Notes: generated from the letters alone by a model not told the origin. 64,000 nt of DNA from Marinobacter denitrificans (GCF_008795955.1 NZ_VMHN01000003.1:124001-188000); one strand, 5' to 3'; counted from the first letter of the stretch, positions 48,288 through 57,787 are shown. Numbers and translations: made by a program.

Positions 48288-48565
48288 GCGTGGTGATCCC
48301 TTTTCGGGCCTTCCTGATACCGGGCTTTCCACTCCTCGTAAGGCATACCGTAGATAATTTCGCGAGCTTCCGGGTCTGACAGTTCGAAACCTCTTTCACC
48401 CGCTTCCGCGCGATACCACTTGGACAGACAGTTGCGACAGAAGCCAGCCAGGTCCATCAGGTCAATATTCTGGACCTCAGTGTGCTCACGCAGGTGACTG
48501 ACCAGTTTCCGAAACGCGGCGGCTTCGATTTCTGTCTGGGATGGTTCCGGGATAGGGTTCGTCAT
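48284..48565 (-). CDS. DUF1244-family protein
   Basis: A small 94-residue protein of the conserved DUF1244 family with unknown role. It contains CRNCLSKWY (a CxxC pair) and a conserved GMPYEEWKARYQ near the end. Members often neighbour HopJ-family genes, as here. The ATG at 48565 is chosen; a GTG four codons upstream is possible. It heads the apparent DUF1244-HopJ-minCDE unit. Confidence 0.87.
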   Translation of the reverse strand: MTNPIPEPSQTEIEAAAFRKLVSHLREHTEVQNIDLMDLAGFCRNCLSKWYRAEAGERGFELSDPEAREIIYGMPYEEWKARYQEGPKRDHHA

Positions 48566-48640
48566 GGTCGTTTGCACCTGTTGCTGGAGTTGAAGTATAG
48601 AGCTCCTGACATTCTCGGCATGTTACCGTAAGATACAAGG

Positions 48641-48656
48641 CTGTACATATGTACAG
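48641..48656 (+). promoter_or_regulatory. LexA (SOS) box of dinB
   Basis: The perfect 16-bp palindrome CTGTACATATGTACAG matches CTGT-N8-ACAG. It lies 23 bp before the dinB start, where LexA would block the promoter. Confidence 0.88.
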
Positions 48657-48679
48657 ATAATTTACTTGCTAGAAGAATC

Positions 48680-49744
48680 ATGGCCCAGCGCAAGATTATC
48701 CATGTAGATTGCGACTGCTTCTACGCCGCCGTGGAGATGCGGGACGATCCCTCGTTGAGCGACGTTCCCCTGGCAGTGGGTGGTGAGGGCGGCCGTGGTG
48801 TGGTCACCACCTGCAACTATAAAGCGAGAGCCTATGGGGTGCGATCGGCCATGCCCGGCGGGGAGGCGCGGCGCCTTTGCCCGGGGCTGGTAACCGTACC
48901 GACCGACATGGCCCGTTACCGCGTGGTGTCGAAACAGGTGATGGCGATACTGCGGGAGCTGACGGATCTGGTGGAGCCTTTGTCACTGGATGAGGCCTTT
49001 CTGGATGTCAGCGACGTGAGCGACCACAAGGGCAGTGCAACGCTGATGGCCCAGTACCTGAGGCGTCGGGTGAAAGAGGAAGTGGGGATTACCATCTCCG
49101 CAGGTGTGGCTCCCAACAAATTCCTGGCCAAGATTGCCAGTGACTGGAAAAAACCCGATGGTCTGTTTGTCATTCGCCCGGAGGATGTGGATGGCTTTGT
49201 GCAGGAGCTCAAGGTTGAAAAGCTGTTCGGGGTCGGGCAGGTAACCGCGGGCAAACTCCATGGGCTAGGCGTCATGACCTGCGGCGATCTCCAGAATGTT
49301 CCTGCCGATGTGCTACTGGAAAAGTTTGGCAAGCAGGGGTACCGCCTGCGGGAAATGGCCTTTGGCCGCGACGATCGCGAAGTGGTGGTCTCCCGGATTG
49401 CCAAATCCGTCAGCGTAGAGCGTACCTTTTCCCAGGATCTTCCCGACAAGCGCGCCTGCGACTCGGTTATGGCCTCACTGGTGGCAGACCTGAACCTGAG
49501 GCTGCGCCGCAAGGCGGCCCACAAGCCCATCCACAAGCTGTTTATTAAGATCCGCTACAGCGACTTTTCCACTCACACTCTGGAACGGGTGCGGGAACAG
49601 ATCCGGGAGCCCGGGCTGGAAGATTATCAGCCGCTGCTGGATGAACTGGTTACCGATACAGGGCGCCCGGTGCGTCTGCTGGGGCTTGGGGTCAGGTTCC
49701 GCAACGACGAGTCGCCGGTTATGCAGTTGCGGCTGTTCGACTGA
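48680..49744 (+). CDS. dinB: DNA polymerase IV
   Basis: A Y-family translesion polymerase, 354 residues. The metal-binding residues lie in [13 protein letters not shown] and [11 protein letters not shown] helix-hairpin-helix ([16 protein letters not shown]) and little-finger domain follow. The C-terminal QLRLF is the beta-clamp binding motif. It is SOS-controlled by the LexA box upstream. Confidence 0.96.
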   Translation: MAQRKIIHVDCDCFYAAVEMRDDPSLSDVPLAVGGEGGRGVVTTCNYKARAYGVRSAMPGGEARRLCPGLVTVPTDMARYRVVSKQVMAILRELTDLVEPLSLDEAFLDVSDVSDHKGSATLMAQYLRRRVKEEVGITISAGVAPNKFLAKIASDWKKPDGLFVIRPEDVDGFVQELKVEKLFGVGQVTAGKLHGLGVMTCGDLQNVPADVLLEKFGKQGYRLREMAFGRDDREVVVSRIAKSVSVERTFSQDLPDKRACDSVMASLVADLNLRLRRKAAHKPIHKLFIKIRYSDFSTHTLERVREQIREPGLEDYQPLLDELVTDTGRPVRLLGLGVRFRNDESPVMQLRLFD

Positions 49745-49781
49745 CCCGGAAAAGAAGGTTTGGCCTTTATTTGGCTGTTTT

Positions 49782-49826
49782 AGTTCAGGGTGCTATCTTT
49801 TTAACAGGGCGCACGGAGCCTGAACT
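49782..49826 (+). promoter_or_regulatory. Inverted repeat overlapping the start of the 708-residue membrane protein
   Basis: AGTTCAGG (49782-49789) and CCTGAACT (49819-49826) are exact 8-bp arms. The right arm lies between the GGAG site and the ATG, so folding of the leader could hide the ribosome-binding site. Confidence 0.4.
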
Positions 49827-51953
49827 ATGGACAGTTTATTGGCCTCTGAAGCCTTTGAGTTCGGACTCGGGGCTTTTTTTGTCATATTTCATGCCTACGG
49901 CCGGTTCAACACACCGGTATCCAACCGCAGCTCCACCACTCGATGGCGCTTCAATGGTTGCTTTGTGTTGTATTCCGGCGCCCTGGTACTGATCTACTGG
50001 TTGGTTACGTTCTTTGCCTGGGTATCGCCGGAGGTGGTTGACCGGATACTGCCACTGCTGGGATGGCCCGCTGGATCCGAGATGGAGGGTGGCGACCTCT
50101 TCCGTAGCCCACTGACGATTGCACTGATTTTCACCGCGTTGCTGCCGAACTTTCCGGTGCTGAAGAAAGTAGACCATAAGCTGCTGCAGATATTCTGGGA
50201 CCTGGCCGAAATACCCGGGCATGCGGTCAAGCTTGCCCATCAGATGTACCGTGCCCCTTACCATATTTTTCCGATGAAATTTGACGAGATGGAGCGGGAT
50301 GCCAAGGCCTTTGACATTCCTGCGAATCGGAGCGAGTTAACCGATGACCATGCCTCGCCAGCCTTCGCCTGGGCAACGGTCTGGTCATTGATCAATGAGG
50401 TAAGGCATTGGCATGAAGGCCGCTCGCGCTATCACCGTTTTATCCAGGACCGGGAGAGCGAGTATGAGGCCCTGAGCATGGAGTTCACCACCCTCAGCTC
50501 ACGAATTGCCGCCTATTATCGGCGGCTGGAGGAGCTGGGAGGGCGCCCGCAGCGTATCGAAAAAGACCTAAGGGATTCCTTGGTGAGCGACGGGCGCGAC
50601 CTGTTCATGAGGCTGTGCCGCCTGCTGGCCCACGCAGTGCTGGACATCGAGATCGGACCGGGAGCACGTCGGCGCGCACTGGAAACCTTCGGGTTCGAAG
50701 TGCCGGACGATGAACCGGAATCGCTTGGCATGGCAAAGCTGCTTCAGGTCGTTGCGATAGCAATGGCGGCTTTTATGGCGGTGTCATTTATTCGCTACAC
50801 CATCGAGGGGGGGAATGGAGCGCCTTTCGGTACCGTCGTATTCTTCGCGCTATTGATGGGGGCCAATTTTGGCGTATCGGCTCACGCCGGCACATTTCCC
50901 AAAAGCCGCTGGCGATTCGCCGATATCGAGGCAAATCGCAGCCGTCCATGGGGTGGCTATGTTTTCTCTGGCGTCCTAGCAGTCGGTGGCAGCCTGGTTG
51001 TGATCTCCGCGTTGCGGTTCACCCGTTATGTGTTTGACGGCAGGAGTTATCAGGCAGGGTTTGACCAGCTGATTGTCGACCTTTCCTGGTCCTTTCCCTA
51101 CCTGTTCCTCTCATTTGCCATAGGGTTCGGTGTTGCCTGGGTTTGTGATACTGAATGGCGGCGTTGGCCGGCCCGCTACAGACGATGGCTGGATGCGTTG
51201 GCCCTGGGCATCATCGGTGTTGTCGGTGCCTATATCTGTTACAGCGCCATGCATGGTTTTCCCCCGTTCGAGGGAACCAAGGCGCCCGAATTCAGGGATG
51301 CAAGTGTCGCAGGTGCGGTGCAATTCATTGTTCAGAGCACGGTGGCCGCTGCGCTGATTGGCGCACTGGTCCCCGGCTGGTATCGGCAAAACCGCTATCG
51401 CAGCCCTGTGCAACGGGTCTGTCGCTACATTGATCGCAACAGCCATGACTTGAGGATCGAGGCGGGTAAGCTGGCACCCTTCATGTTGAAAAACCTTTTG
51501 ACGAAAGTTGCTGCGTCATCTGCTATGGCTGATGGACTGCTGGATCATGCCGAGCGGGATGTTCTGCGGGACACGCTTAACAAACTGGCAGAACATAACC
51601 TGCTGGATTTCACGGTTGACGCCGGAATGGAAGAGATGATGCAGCAGGTCGAGCGCTGGCGTGAGGAGGACGCGGAAGAGTTGAGAAACGAGATGCTACA
51701 AGCATTACAGATGCTGAGAGGTAGCGAGTATCTGGCGGGGCTGATGGTTCAGTTGAGTGCAGCCACCGGGTATGCGGACGGCGTGTTCCAGGTACCGGAA
51801 CAGTACATTCTGGAGTGCATCGCCAGGGCTCTGAATCTTGATCCCCAGAGTGAGCTTGCAGCCTGTAGTCTCTGCCGGGGATGGGTGGGGCCCGGGCCGG
51901 GCGTTACTGTTCAGGCTGCAAACAGGACCGACAGCGGCTCGCCAATGGTGTAG
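49827..51953 (+). CDS. Large membrane protein with C-terminal TerB-like domain, function unknown
   Basis: I do not recognise a named family. The 708-residue product has about three N-terminal membrane segments (12-30, 46-66, 85-105). A soluble helical region follows (about 110-300, coiled-coil prone). A second membrane block has about six segments (305-515). A C-terminal acidic helical domain (about 545-690) resembles TerB: KVAASSAMADGLLDHAERD and SAATGYADGVFQVPEQYI, each with the A-x-ADG pattern. GGAG is 9 nt before the ATG. Its last 14 codons overlap the convergent PAP2 gene. Confidence 0.85.
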   Translation: MDSLLASEAFEFGLGAFFVIFHAYGRFNTPVSNRSSTTRWRFNGCFVLYSGALVLIYWLVTFFAWVSPEVVDRILPLLGWPAGSEMEGGDLFRSPLTIALIFTALLPNFPVLKKVDHKLLQIFWDLAEIPGHAVKLAHQMYRAPYHIFPMKFDEMERDAKAFDIPANRSELTDDHASPAFAWATVWSLINEVRHWHEGRSRYHRFIQDRESEYEALSMEFTTLSSRIAAYYRRLEELGGRPQRIEKDLRDSLVSDGRDLFMRLCRLLAHAVLDIEIGPGARRRALETFGFEVPDDEPESLGMAKLLQVVAIAMAAFMAVSFIRYTIEGGNGAPFGTVVFFALLMGANFGVSAHAGTFPKSRWRFADIEANRSRPWGGYVFSGVLAVGGSLVVISALRFTRYVFDGRSYQAGFDQLIVDLSWSFPYLFLSFAIGFGVAWVCDTEWRRWPARYRRWLDALALGIIGVVGAYICYSAMHGFPPFEGTKAPEFRDASVAGAVQFIVQSTVAAALIGALVPGWYRQNRYRSPVQRVCRYIDRNSHDLRIEAGKLAPFMLKNLLTKVAASSAMADGLLDHAERDVLRDTLNKLAEHNLLDFTVDAGMEEMMQQVERWREEDAEELRNEMLQALQMLRGSEYLAGLMVQLSAATGYADGVFQVPEQYILECIARALNLDPQSELAACSLCRGWVGPGPGVTVQAANRTDSGSPMV

Positions 51954-52483
51954 ACCGAAACCAGACCCAGGCTACCGCCAATCAGGGCTCCGGCGGCGAC
52001 GTCACTGGGGTAGTGCAGCCCCAGTACCACACGGGACGTGGCGACACTCAGGGTGAATGGCAGGAGCAGCCAGGCCAGCTCTGGCGTGGTCATGGCCAGC
52101 ACAGTATTGAAGCAGGCAGCGTGTAATGTGTGGCCGGAGGGAAAACTGTACCGGTCAAGGGGAGGGGTGCCGCAGTTGATGGATGGGAATGAAATGAACG
52201 GCCGCTCGCGGATCAGCCAGTGTTTCAACAGCTTGTAGCTTATGGTGCAGGTCAGCCCGGTGACCACCATCAGCAATGCGATGGCCAGCCCGTTTTGTGG
52301 CCTGATCAATGGCATGGCCAGAATCACCAGATACCACAACCAGCCGTCGCCCAACCGGCTTACCACCTGGAAGTAACCGTGAACCGGGCGGAATCTCAGG
52401 CTGCGATTGATGGACTGGCAGAGGGCAAACTCCCTCTGATCCACCACGCTAAAGAAGCGAGATGCCTTGCTGTTGGAGGGCAT
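51911..52483 (-). CDS. PAP2-family membrane phosphatase
   Basis: A 190-residue lipid phosphatase of the type 2 phosphatidic acid phosphatase family. Conserved motifs are KHWLIRERP, PSGHTLHA, and SRVVLGLHYPSDV with the catalytic histidine; several membrane helices surround them. AAGGA is 9 nt before the ATG, inside the end of the glycosyltransferase gene (35-bp overlap). A substrate such as phosphatidate or isoprenyl diphosphate cannot be assigned from sequence alone. Confidence 0.92.
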   Translation of the reverse strand: MPSNSKASRFFSVVDQREFALCQSINRSLRFRPVHGYFQVVSRLGDGWLWYLVILAMPLIRPQNGLAIALLMVVTGLTCTISYKLLKHWLIRERPFISFPSINCGTPPLDRYSFPSGHTLHAACFNTVLAMTTPELAWLLLPFTLSVATSRVVLGLHYPSDVAAGALIGGSLGLVSVYTIGEPLSVLFAA

Positions 52484-53669
52484 TGGAGTGATTCCTTTGT
52501 GGCTGGTTCAGTATCAATTGCTCGAACTGATCGATCTGCGCCGCCCAGTCCAGTTCCAGTGCATCCAGGCGCGCCTGGGCACGAATTCTGTTCATCAGTG
52601 TTGGCTGGTCGGCAAGACGCAGGGCGTGATCAACAAAGCCTTCGTCATAGTGCAGCTGTGCTTTCATCCCGTTGTCTTCGTGGCGGATATGCTCGCTGGC
52701 GGCGGCATCGTCAAATGCGACAACAGCAAGGCCGCTTGCCATCGCTTCAGTGACCACATTACCGAAGGTGTCGGTTTTGCTGGGAAACAGGAAAATATCG
52801 CCGGAGGCATAGTGCCGGGCCAGATCCTCGCCCCGCCGTGTGCCGGCAAAAATATAGTCCGGATGGCGTTCGGCCAGGCGCTTGCGCATGGGGCCGTCTC
52901 CCACCAGGATAAATCTGGCGTTGGGATGCAAACTGCGAAGCCGCTCGAAGCACGACACCGCCATTCCCAGGTTCTTTTCCGGAGCGAGCCGTCCCACGTA
53001 GAGAATGGCCCGGTCCTCGGGTTGTAGCTGCCATTGCTGCCGCAGTGCCTGGTCGCGCTTGTGGGGCGCAAAACGGCTGCAGTCGACACCACGGCTCCAG
53101 ACGGAGGTGGGGTGAATGCCCATGTCAGCCGTGGTGCGGGCTATTTTCCGCGTAGGAACCAGGGTAAGGGCGGTCCGGTTGTGAAACCAGCGACCGTAAG
53201 CGCACAGTAATTTCTCCAGAAAACCGGCGCCATAATAGCGGCTGTAAGCATGGAAGTTGGTGTGGAAGCCGGAGGTCACCGGTATGCCAGCCTTCCGGGC
53301 GGTTGAGACTGCGGCAACACCAAGGGGGCCCTGGGTGGCAACATAGATTGCATCCGGGCGTTGACGCTTCCAGAGAGCAGCAAGGAAACCGGGACGGGGG
53401 ATGCCGAATCGCAATTCCCCATAACCCGGAAGTGGCAGGCCGGTAACGATATGCTCTTGCGAGAACAGGCGTTCCCCCGCTTCGGAAAGGTCGCGTTTCG
53501 ATTCATGGCTCTGGCAAGGACGGATAATCGTCACCCTGTGACCGCGGCGCCTCAACCCCAGGCACAGATACCTGAGGGTGTTGGCCACGCCATTGATTTC
53601 CGGAGGAAAGGTCTCCGAAACAATGGTAATGTGAAGCCTGCGCCCTGAAGCCTGGGTGATTCTGGTCAC
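52449..53669 (-). CDS. SQD2/MgtA-like family 4 glycosyltransferase
   Basis: A 406-residue GT-B enzyme. The N-terminus ITIVSETFPPEINGVANTL is typical of enzymes that glycosylate diacylglycerol or phosphatidyl acceptors. LYVGRLAPEKN and FPSKTDTFGNVVTEAMASG are donor-site blocks in the C-terminal domain. I favour the GTG at 53669, with AGGA 6 nt upstream; ATG 53696 is the alternative. The frame continues open for another 990 nt over the aldo/keto reductase, which is rejected. It is coupled to PAP2, suggesting glycolipid synthesis. Confidence 0.88.
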   Translation of the reverse strand: MTRITQASGRRLHITIVSETFPPEINGVANTLRYLCLGLRRRGHRVTIIRPCQSHESKRDLSEAGERLFSQEHIVTGLPLPGYGELRFGIPRPGFLAALWKRQRPDAIYVATQGPLGVAAVSTARKAGIPVTSGFHTNFHAYSRYYGAGFLEKLLCAYGRWFHNRTALTLVPTRKIARTTADMGIHPTSVWSRGVDCSRFAPHKRDQALRQQWQLQPEDRAILYVGRLAPEKNLGMAVSCFERLRSLHPNARFILVGDGPMRKRLAERHPDYIFAGTRRGEDLARHYASGDIFLFPSKTDTFGNVVTEAMASGLAVVAFDDAAASEHIRHEDNGMKAQLHYDEGFVDHALRLADQPTLMNRIRAQARLDALELDWAAQIDQFEQLILNQPQRNHSNALQQQGISLL

Positions 53670-53807
53670 GGTTTTTCCTGCGGTGTCCTTTGGCATGCCT
53701 CTACTATGGAAAGCTGGCATGACAGTAGCGGGACAATTCCGTGACAATCCGTTTACCCTTTCAGCAATTGACTCTTTTCCGTTCCAATAACGAATCCGGG
53801 AGGAAGC

Positions 53808-54845
53808 ATGAAGACCCGAAAACTGGGCAGAACCGATATTGAGGTCAGTGAGATTTGCCTCGGCACGATGACCTGGGGGGAGCAGAACACCGAACAGCAG
53901 GCCTTTGACCAGCTGGATCTGGCAACCGCCGAAGGCGTCAATTTTATTGATGCAGCAGAGATGTACCCGGTACCTCCACGGCCCGAGACCCAGGGGCTTA
54001 CAGAGACCTATCTGGGTAACTGGCTGGCGAAGCGTGGCCGCAGGGACGATCTGGTGATTGCCTCCAAGGTCGCCGGGCCGGGCAACGGCCTGACGTACCT
54101 GCGTAATGGCCCCCGCCTGACCCGGGCCCATATCCGTCAGGCCTGTGACGACAGCCTGCGCCGGCTCCAGACAGACTACATTGACCTTTACCAGGTGCAC
54201 TGGCCGGACCGGAATGCGAACTTTTTTGGCAAACTGGGGTATCAGCACAGCGAGGATGAGCAGGCCACGCCCATTGAAGAAACCCTGAGTGCTCTGGCTG
54301 AACTGGTAGAGGAGGGCAAGGTTCGACATATTGGTATTTCCAACGAAACGCCCTGGGGCACCAGTGAGTACCTGCGCCTTTCCCGGGAGCGTAATTGGCC
54401 CCGCATTGTCAGCGTCCAGAACCCTTACAACCTGCTCAACCGTACCTTCGAGGTGGGGATGGCGGAAGTCGCCTGCCGCGAACAGGTGGGCTTGCTGGCC
54501 TATTCGCCCCTTGCGTTCGGAATGCTTTCTGGCAAATACCTTGATGGCAGACGCCCGGAGGGTGCCAGAATGACCCTTTATGAGCGTTTTACACGCTACA
54601 CCAGTGGCCGGGGGGCCGAGGCTACCCGTGCCTACGTGGATCTGGCTGCCAGCCATGGCCTCTCACCAGTGCAGATGTCGCTCGCCTATGTGACCAGCCG
54701 TGGTTTTGTGACCAGTAATATTATTGGTGCGACCACCCTGGATCAGCTTCGGGAAAACCTGGGGTCTGCATCGGTTTCCCTGGAGGATGATGTGCTAGCG
54801 GCGATCGAAGACCTTAACAGGGAGTACACCTATCCCTGCCCTTGA
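53808..54845 (+). CDS. Aldo/keto reductase (Tas-like)
   Basis: An NADPH-dependent oxidoreductase of the (beta/alpha)8 barrel family, 345 residues. The catalytic tetrad is visible as D and Y in FIDAAEMYP, K in IASKV and H in YQVHWPD. The MKTRKLGRTDIEVSEICLGTM start and the SNETPWG loop resemble Tas/YajO proteins. GGGAGG is 4-9 nt before the ATG. Physiological substrate unknown. It is divergent from the glycosyltransferase. Confidence 0.93.
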   Translation: MKTRKLGRTDIEVSEICLGTMTWGEQNTEQQAFDQLDLATAEGVNFIDAAEMYPVPPRPETQGLTETYLGNWLAKRGRRDDLVIASKVAGPGNGLTYLRNGPRLTRAHIRQACDDSLRRLQTDYIDLYQVHWPDRNANFFGKLGYQHSEDEQATPIEETLSALAELVEEGKVRHIGISNETPWGTSEYLRLSRERNWPRIVSVQNPYNLLNRTFEVGMAEVACREQVGLLAYSPLAFGMLSGKYLDGRRPEGARMTLYERFTRYTSGRGAEATRAYVDLAASHGLSPVQMSLAYVTSRGFVTSNIIGATTLDQLRENLGSASVSLEDDVLAAIEDLNREYTYPCP

Positions 54846-55001
54846 GCGAGGAGTGATTACCGTTCTTTAACAAGATGGTTGCGTTAAGCGCTATTCTATT
54901 GACAAGAACCTGTGAGTAGACCCTCTAGTTACAGGTTGCAACAGAGATCGGTAATATTTTGACAAAATCGTGGTGGTGTGGTGACAAAAATACGGCGAAG
55001 T

Positions 55002-55017
55002 TGTGTGCAAAATCACA
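55002..55017 (+). promoter_or_regulatory. Candidate CRP/Vfr site
   Basis: TGTGTGCAAAATCACA matches TGTGA-N6-TCACA at nine of ten positions. It lies 81 bp before the start of the small secreted protein, a usable activator position. Confidence 0.4.
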
Positions 55018-55097
55018 TCTTTCCGGCCGTTAATCATTAGACTTAAGCATTACGTGACAGTAGACTTCCGTTTCGCTAACAGGTCGCCAAAACCACC

Positions 55098-55412
55098 ATG
55101 ATTATCCGTATCTTCATCGCACTCCTTGCTCTCAACATGATCGCTTTCGTGGTTCGCGCAGAAGCCAATGAGCGCGTTTTTGCCGATGACGTGCCGATTG
55201 AAGACATCTACCAACTCCAGGATCAGATGGCCGGAGATTTTGAGAGTGATGACGTGGACATGTATGCGAACCTCGGCTCCCGGTTGCTGAGCCTCGGTTT
55301 CAGCCGCGCGGACTCCCGGGAAAAGACTTACGCTTCTGACCGCGCCCGGCCTGACCACGGTATTGCTCTGCTTGACGAGGGTGCCTGCCTCAATCTCAAG
55401 TGGAACTTCTGA
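55098..55412 (+). CDS. Small secreted protein, function unknown
   Basis: A 104-residue product with a signal peptide (about 1-22, ending VRAEA). The mature part is an acidic mostly helical protein with one cysteine (EGACLNLKWNF). I do not recognise a family. Codon use resembles its neighbours and a promoter-like region with a CRP-type site lies upstream, so it is probably a real gene. The Shine-Dalgarno site is weak. Confidence 0.6.
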   Translation: MIIRIFIALLALNMIAFVVRAEANERVFADDVPIEDIYQLQDQMAGDFESDDVDMYANLGSRLLSLGFSRADSREKTYASDRARPDHGIALLDEGACLNLKWNF

Positions 55413-55579
55413 TCGGCTTAACCCCGTTTCCCGGCGCTCCGTGCCGGTATTGATTGCCCCCTCTGTGTATTAACCTTCCTGAGCTGGCGTTTATATGACC
55501 GGGCGCATTGCCTGACTCGTTTTCGCATGTGATTATTCCTGTCCTATGCATTTTCACGCACAGATAACGGAGTATGGCC

Positions 55580-57787
55580 ATGGCAAAGGAACAACCGGTA
55601 ACGCTTGGAAGTAGCGCTGAGTGTGTGGACGAGTTGATCCGTCGTGTGGGAAAGAACATCACGCTGGGCCTCCCGCTCGGTCTTGGTAAACCTGTCCGCT
55701 TCGTGAATGCCCTGTATCAGCGTGCGAAGGAGGACTCCTCCATACAGTTGCACATCGTTACCGCGCTGTCCCTGACCGCCCCGGGTGGAAGTTCGTCATT
55801 GGAGAAGCGCTTCATGGGGCCGTTTGCCGAGCGACTCTACGGTCGGATCCCGGAACTTGAATACGCACGGGACGTGATCCGGCAAAAGCTGCCGGCCAAC
55901 GTGAAAGTGTCGGAATTCTTCTTCAAGGCAGGCTCCTTTCTCCATAATGAGACTCAGCAGCGAAACTACGTCTGTACCAATTACACCCACGCTGTTCGTG
56001 ATTTGATGGCGCTTGGCGTCAATGTGGTGGGGCAGATGGTGGCGCCTCCCGCAGAGCCCGAGCAACAGGAGACCTTTAGCCTGAGTTGCAATCCGGACCT
56101 GACACTCGATCTGATTCCCTTGCTCCGGGAGCGGGAGGAATCCGGAATGGCCGTTGCTCTCGTGGCTGAAACCAATAGCCACCTTCCATTCTTGGGCAAC
56201 GATGCGGCGGTGGAACAAAGTCAATTTGACCTGGTTCTCGAGCACGAGGTCTCTGATTACCCCTTGTTCTCTGCTCCACAGATGTCGGTCAGCCCGGAAG
56301 ACCACATGATCGGCTTTTATGCCAGCGCGATGCTTAAAGATGGAGGCACCCTTCAGGTAGGCATCGGTTCCCTGGGAGCAGCGCTGGTTCACAGTACAAT
56401 CCTGCGGCACACCGATAACGAGCACTGGAAAAAGGTTTTTGACCATCTCAGGGTTGCCGAGCGCTTTCCGGTGGTTAACGATTATGGCGGCACCGGTACC
56501 TTTACAGAGGGCCTCTACGGTTGCAGTGAGATGATGGTCGACGGGTTCATCTACCTGATGGAAGCCGGTGTGCTGCATCGGGAGGTGTTCGATCATGCCG
56601 GCTTGCAGACGCTGATCAACCGGGGGGAGTTGGCTCACAGCGTGTCAATAGACACTCTGGACTTGCTGCGGCGGGAAAAACTCATTGCATCGCCTTTGCG
56701 GGCCCGCGATGTGGAGTGGTTGTGTCGTTACGGTATTTTCCACCCGGGCGTTGAATTCAAAGGAGGGCGGCTGAGGATTGGTGAAGAGTCACTCGGCCCC
56801 GACCTGGACAGTGACGAGGACAGGCAGGCCATTGCCTCTATGGCCCTGGGTGAGAGGCTGGCCGGGGGTATTGTTCTGCACGGTGGTTTCTATGTCGGTC
56901 CGGAGCAGTTCTATCAGCGCTTGCGAGATATGCCGCCGCAGGAACGAGACCGTATCTGCATGACCAGCGTCAATTACATCAACCATCTTTATGATCACGC
57001 CTTTGGCAATCAGCGACTTAAAGTGGCACAGAGGGTCCACAGCCGTTTCGTCAACTCGGCGATGATGTATACCCTCAGCGGAGCGGCCGTCTCCGACGGA
57101 CTGGACGATGGTCGCGTGGTCAGTGGCGTGGGCGGTCAGTACAACTTTGTGGCCATGGCTCACGAGCTGCCGGGCGCCCGGTCTGTGCTGACGTTGAGCA
57201 GTACCCGCAGTTCGGCGGGTAAAACCCTGTCCAACATTGTGTTCAGTTACGGCCATTGCACCATTCCCCGTCACCTCAGGGACATCGTGATCACCGAGTA
57301 TGGCATCGCGGACCTGCGTGGTCAGTCAGATGAGCAGGTATACCTGCGCCTGATCCGTATTGCCGACTCCCGCTTCCAGCAGGATCTGTTGAAGCAGGCC
57401 CAGAAAGCAGGAAAAGTCGATCCGTCGTTCCGGTTGCCAGAAGAGTGGTGCAACAATACGCCGGAAGCGATCCAGGCTGCTATCAAAGCCGCTGGTGACA
57501 AGGAGGTGTTTCCTCCTTTCCCGTTTGGCCGGGATTTCACCGACGAAGAACTGAGGTTGGGCAAGGCATTGCAGACCCTCAAGGCCGCAACGGCGACCCG
57601 TCGTGGTAAACTGGCAACCTTGTGGCATGCAGTGAAGGCAAAAGACGATCAGGGCCGGTACCGGTCGTTGCTGGAGCGCATGAGTCTGGACGAGCCCAGA
57701 GGCCTGAAAGCCAGGCTGGATCAACGCCTGGTTATTCATGCACTGAATCTGACTGATACACCGGAAACAGGAAACCGTACTGCCTGA
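55580..57787 (+). CDS. Long acetyl-CoA hydrolase/transferase family protein
   Basis: A CoA-transferase or hydrolase of the AcoA/Cat1 superfamily. At 735 residues it is longer than the usual 500-650, with an extra middle region (about 270-400) and a basic C-terminal tail (about 680-735). Recognisable parts are VGIGSLGAALVHS, GGQYNFVAMAHELPGARSV and ITEYGIADLRGQSDEQVYLRL, the conserved C-terminal half. GGAG is 7 nt before the ATG at 55580; the ATG at 55574 is too close. It overlaps the isomerase gene by one base, so the two are cotranscribed. Confidence 0.85.
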   Translation: MAKEQPVTLGSSAECVDELIRRVGKNITLGLPLGLGKPVRFVNALYQRAKEDSSIQLHIVTALSLTAPGGSSSLEKRFMGPFAERLYGRIPELEYARDVIRQKLPANVKVSEFFFKAGSFLHNETQQRNYVCTNYTHAVRDLMALGVNVVGQMVAPPAEPEQQETFSLSCNPDLTLDLIPLLREREESGMAVALVAETNSHLPFLGNDAAVEQSQFDLVLEHEVSDYPLFSAPQMSVSPEDHMIGFYASAMLKDGGTLQVGIGSLGAALVHSTILRHTDNEHWKKVFDHLRVAERFPVVNDYGGTGTFTEGLYGCSEMMVDGFIYLMEAGVLHREVFDHAGLQTLINRGELAHSVSIDTLDLLRREKLIASPLRARDVEWLCRYGIFHPGVEFKGGRLRIGEESLGPDLDSDEDRQAIASMALGERLAGGIVLHGGFYVGPEQFYQRLRDMPPQERDRICMTSVNYINHLYDHAFGNQRLKVAQRVHSRFVNSAMMYTLSGAAVSDGLDDGRVVSGVGGQYNFVAMAHELPGARSVLTLSSTRSSAGKTLSNIVFSYGHCTIPRHLRDIVITEYGIADLRGQSDEQVYLRLIRIADSRFQQDLLKQAQKAGKVDPSFRLPEEWCNNTPEAIQAAIKAAGDKEVFPPFPFGRDFTDEELRLGKALQTLKAATATRRGKLATLWHAVKAKDDQGRYRSLLERMSLDEPRGLKARLDQRLVIHALNLTDTPETGNRTA

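Noticed and set aside
53670..54656. N-terminal extension of the glycosyltransferase frame by about 330 codons
   Set aside because: It lies antisense to the aldo/keto reductase and shows no glycosyltransferase similarity; internal starts give the usual length.
54899..54925. TTGACA near 54899 as a promoter for the small secreted protein
   Set aside because: No acceptable -10 occurs at 16-18 nt spacing.
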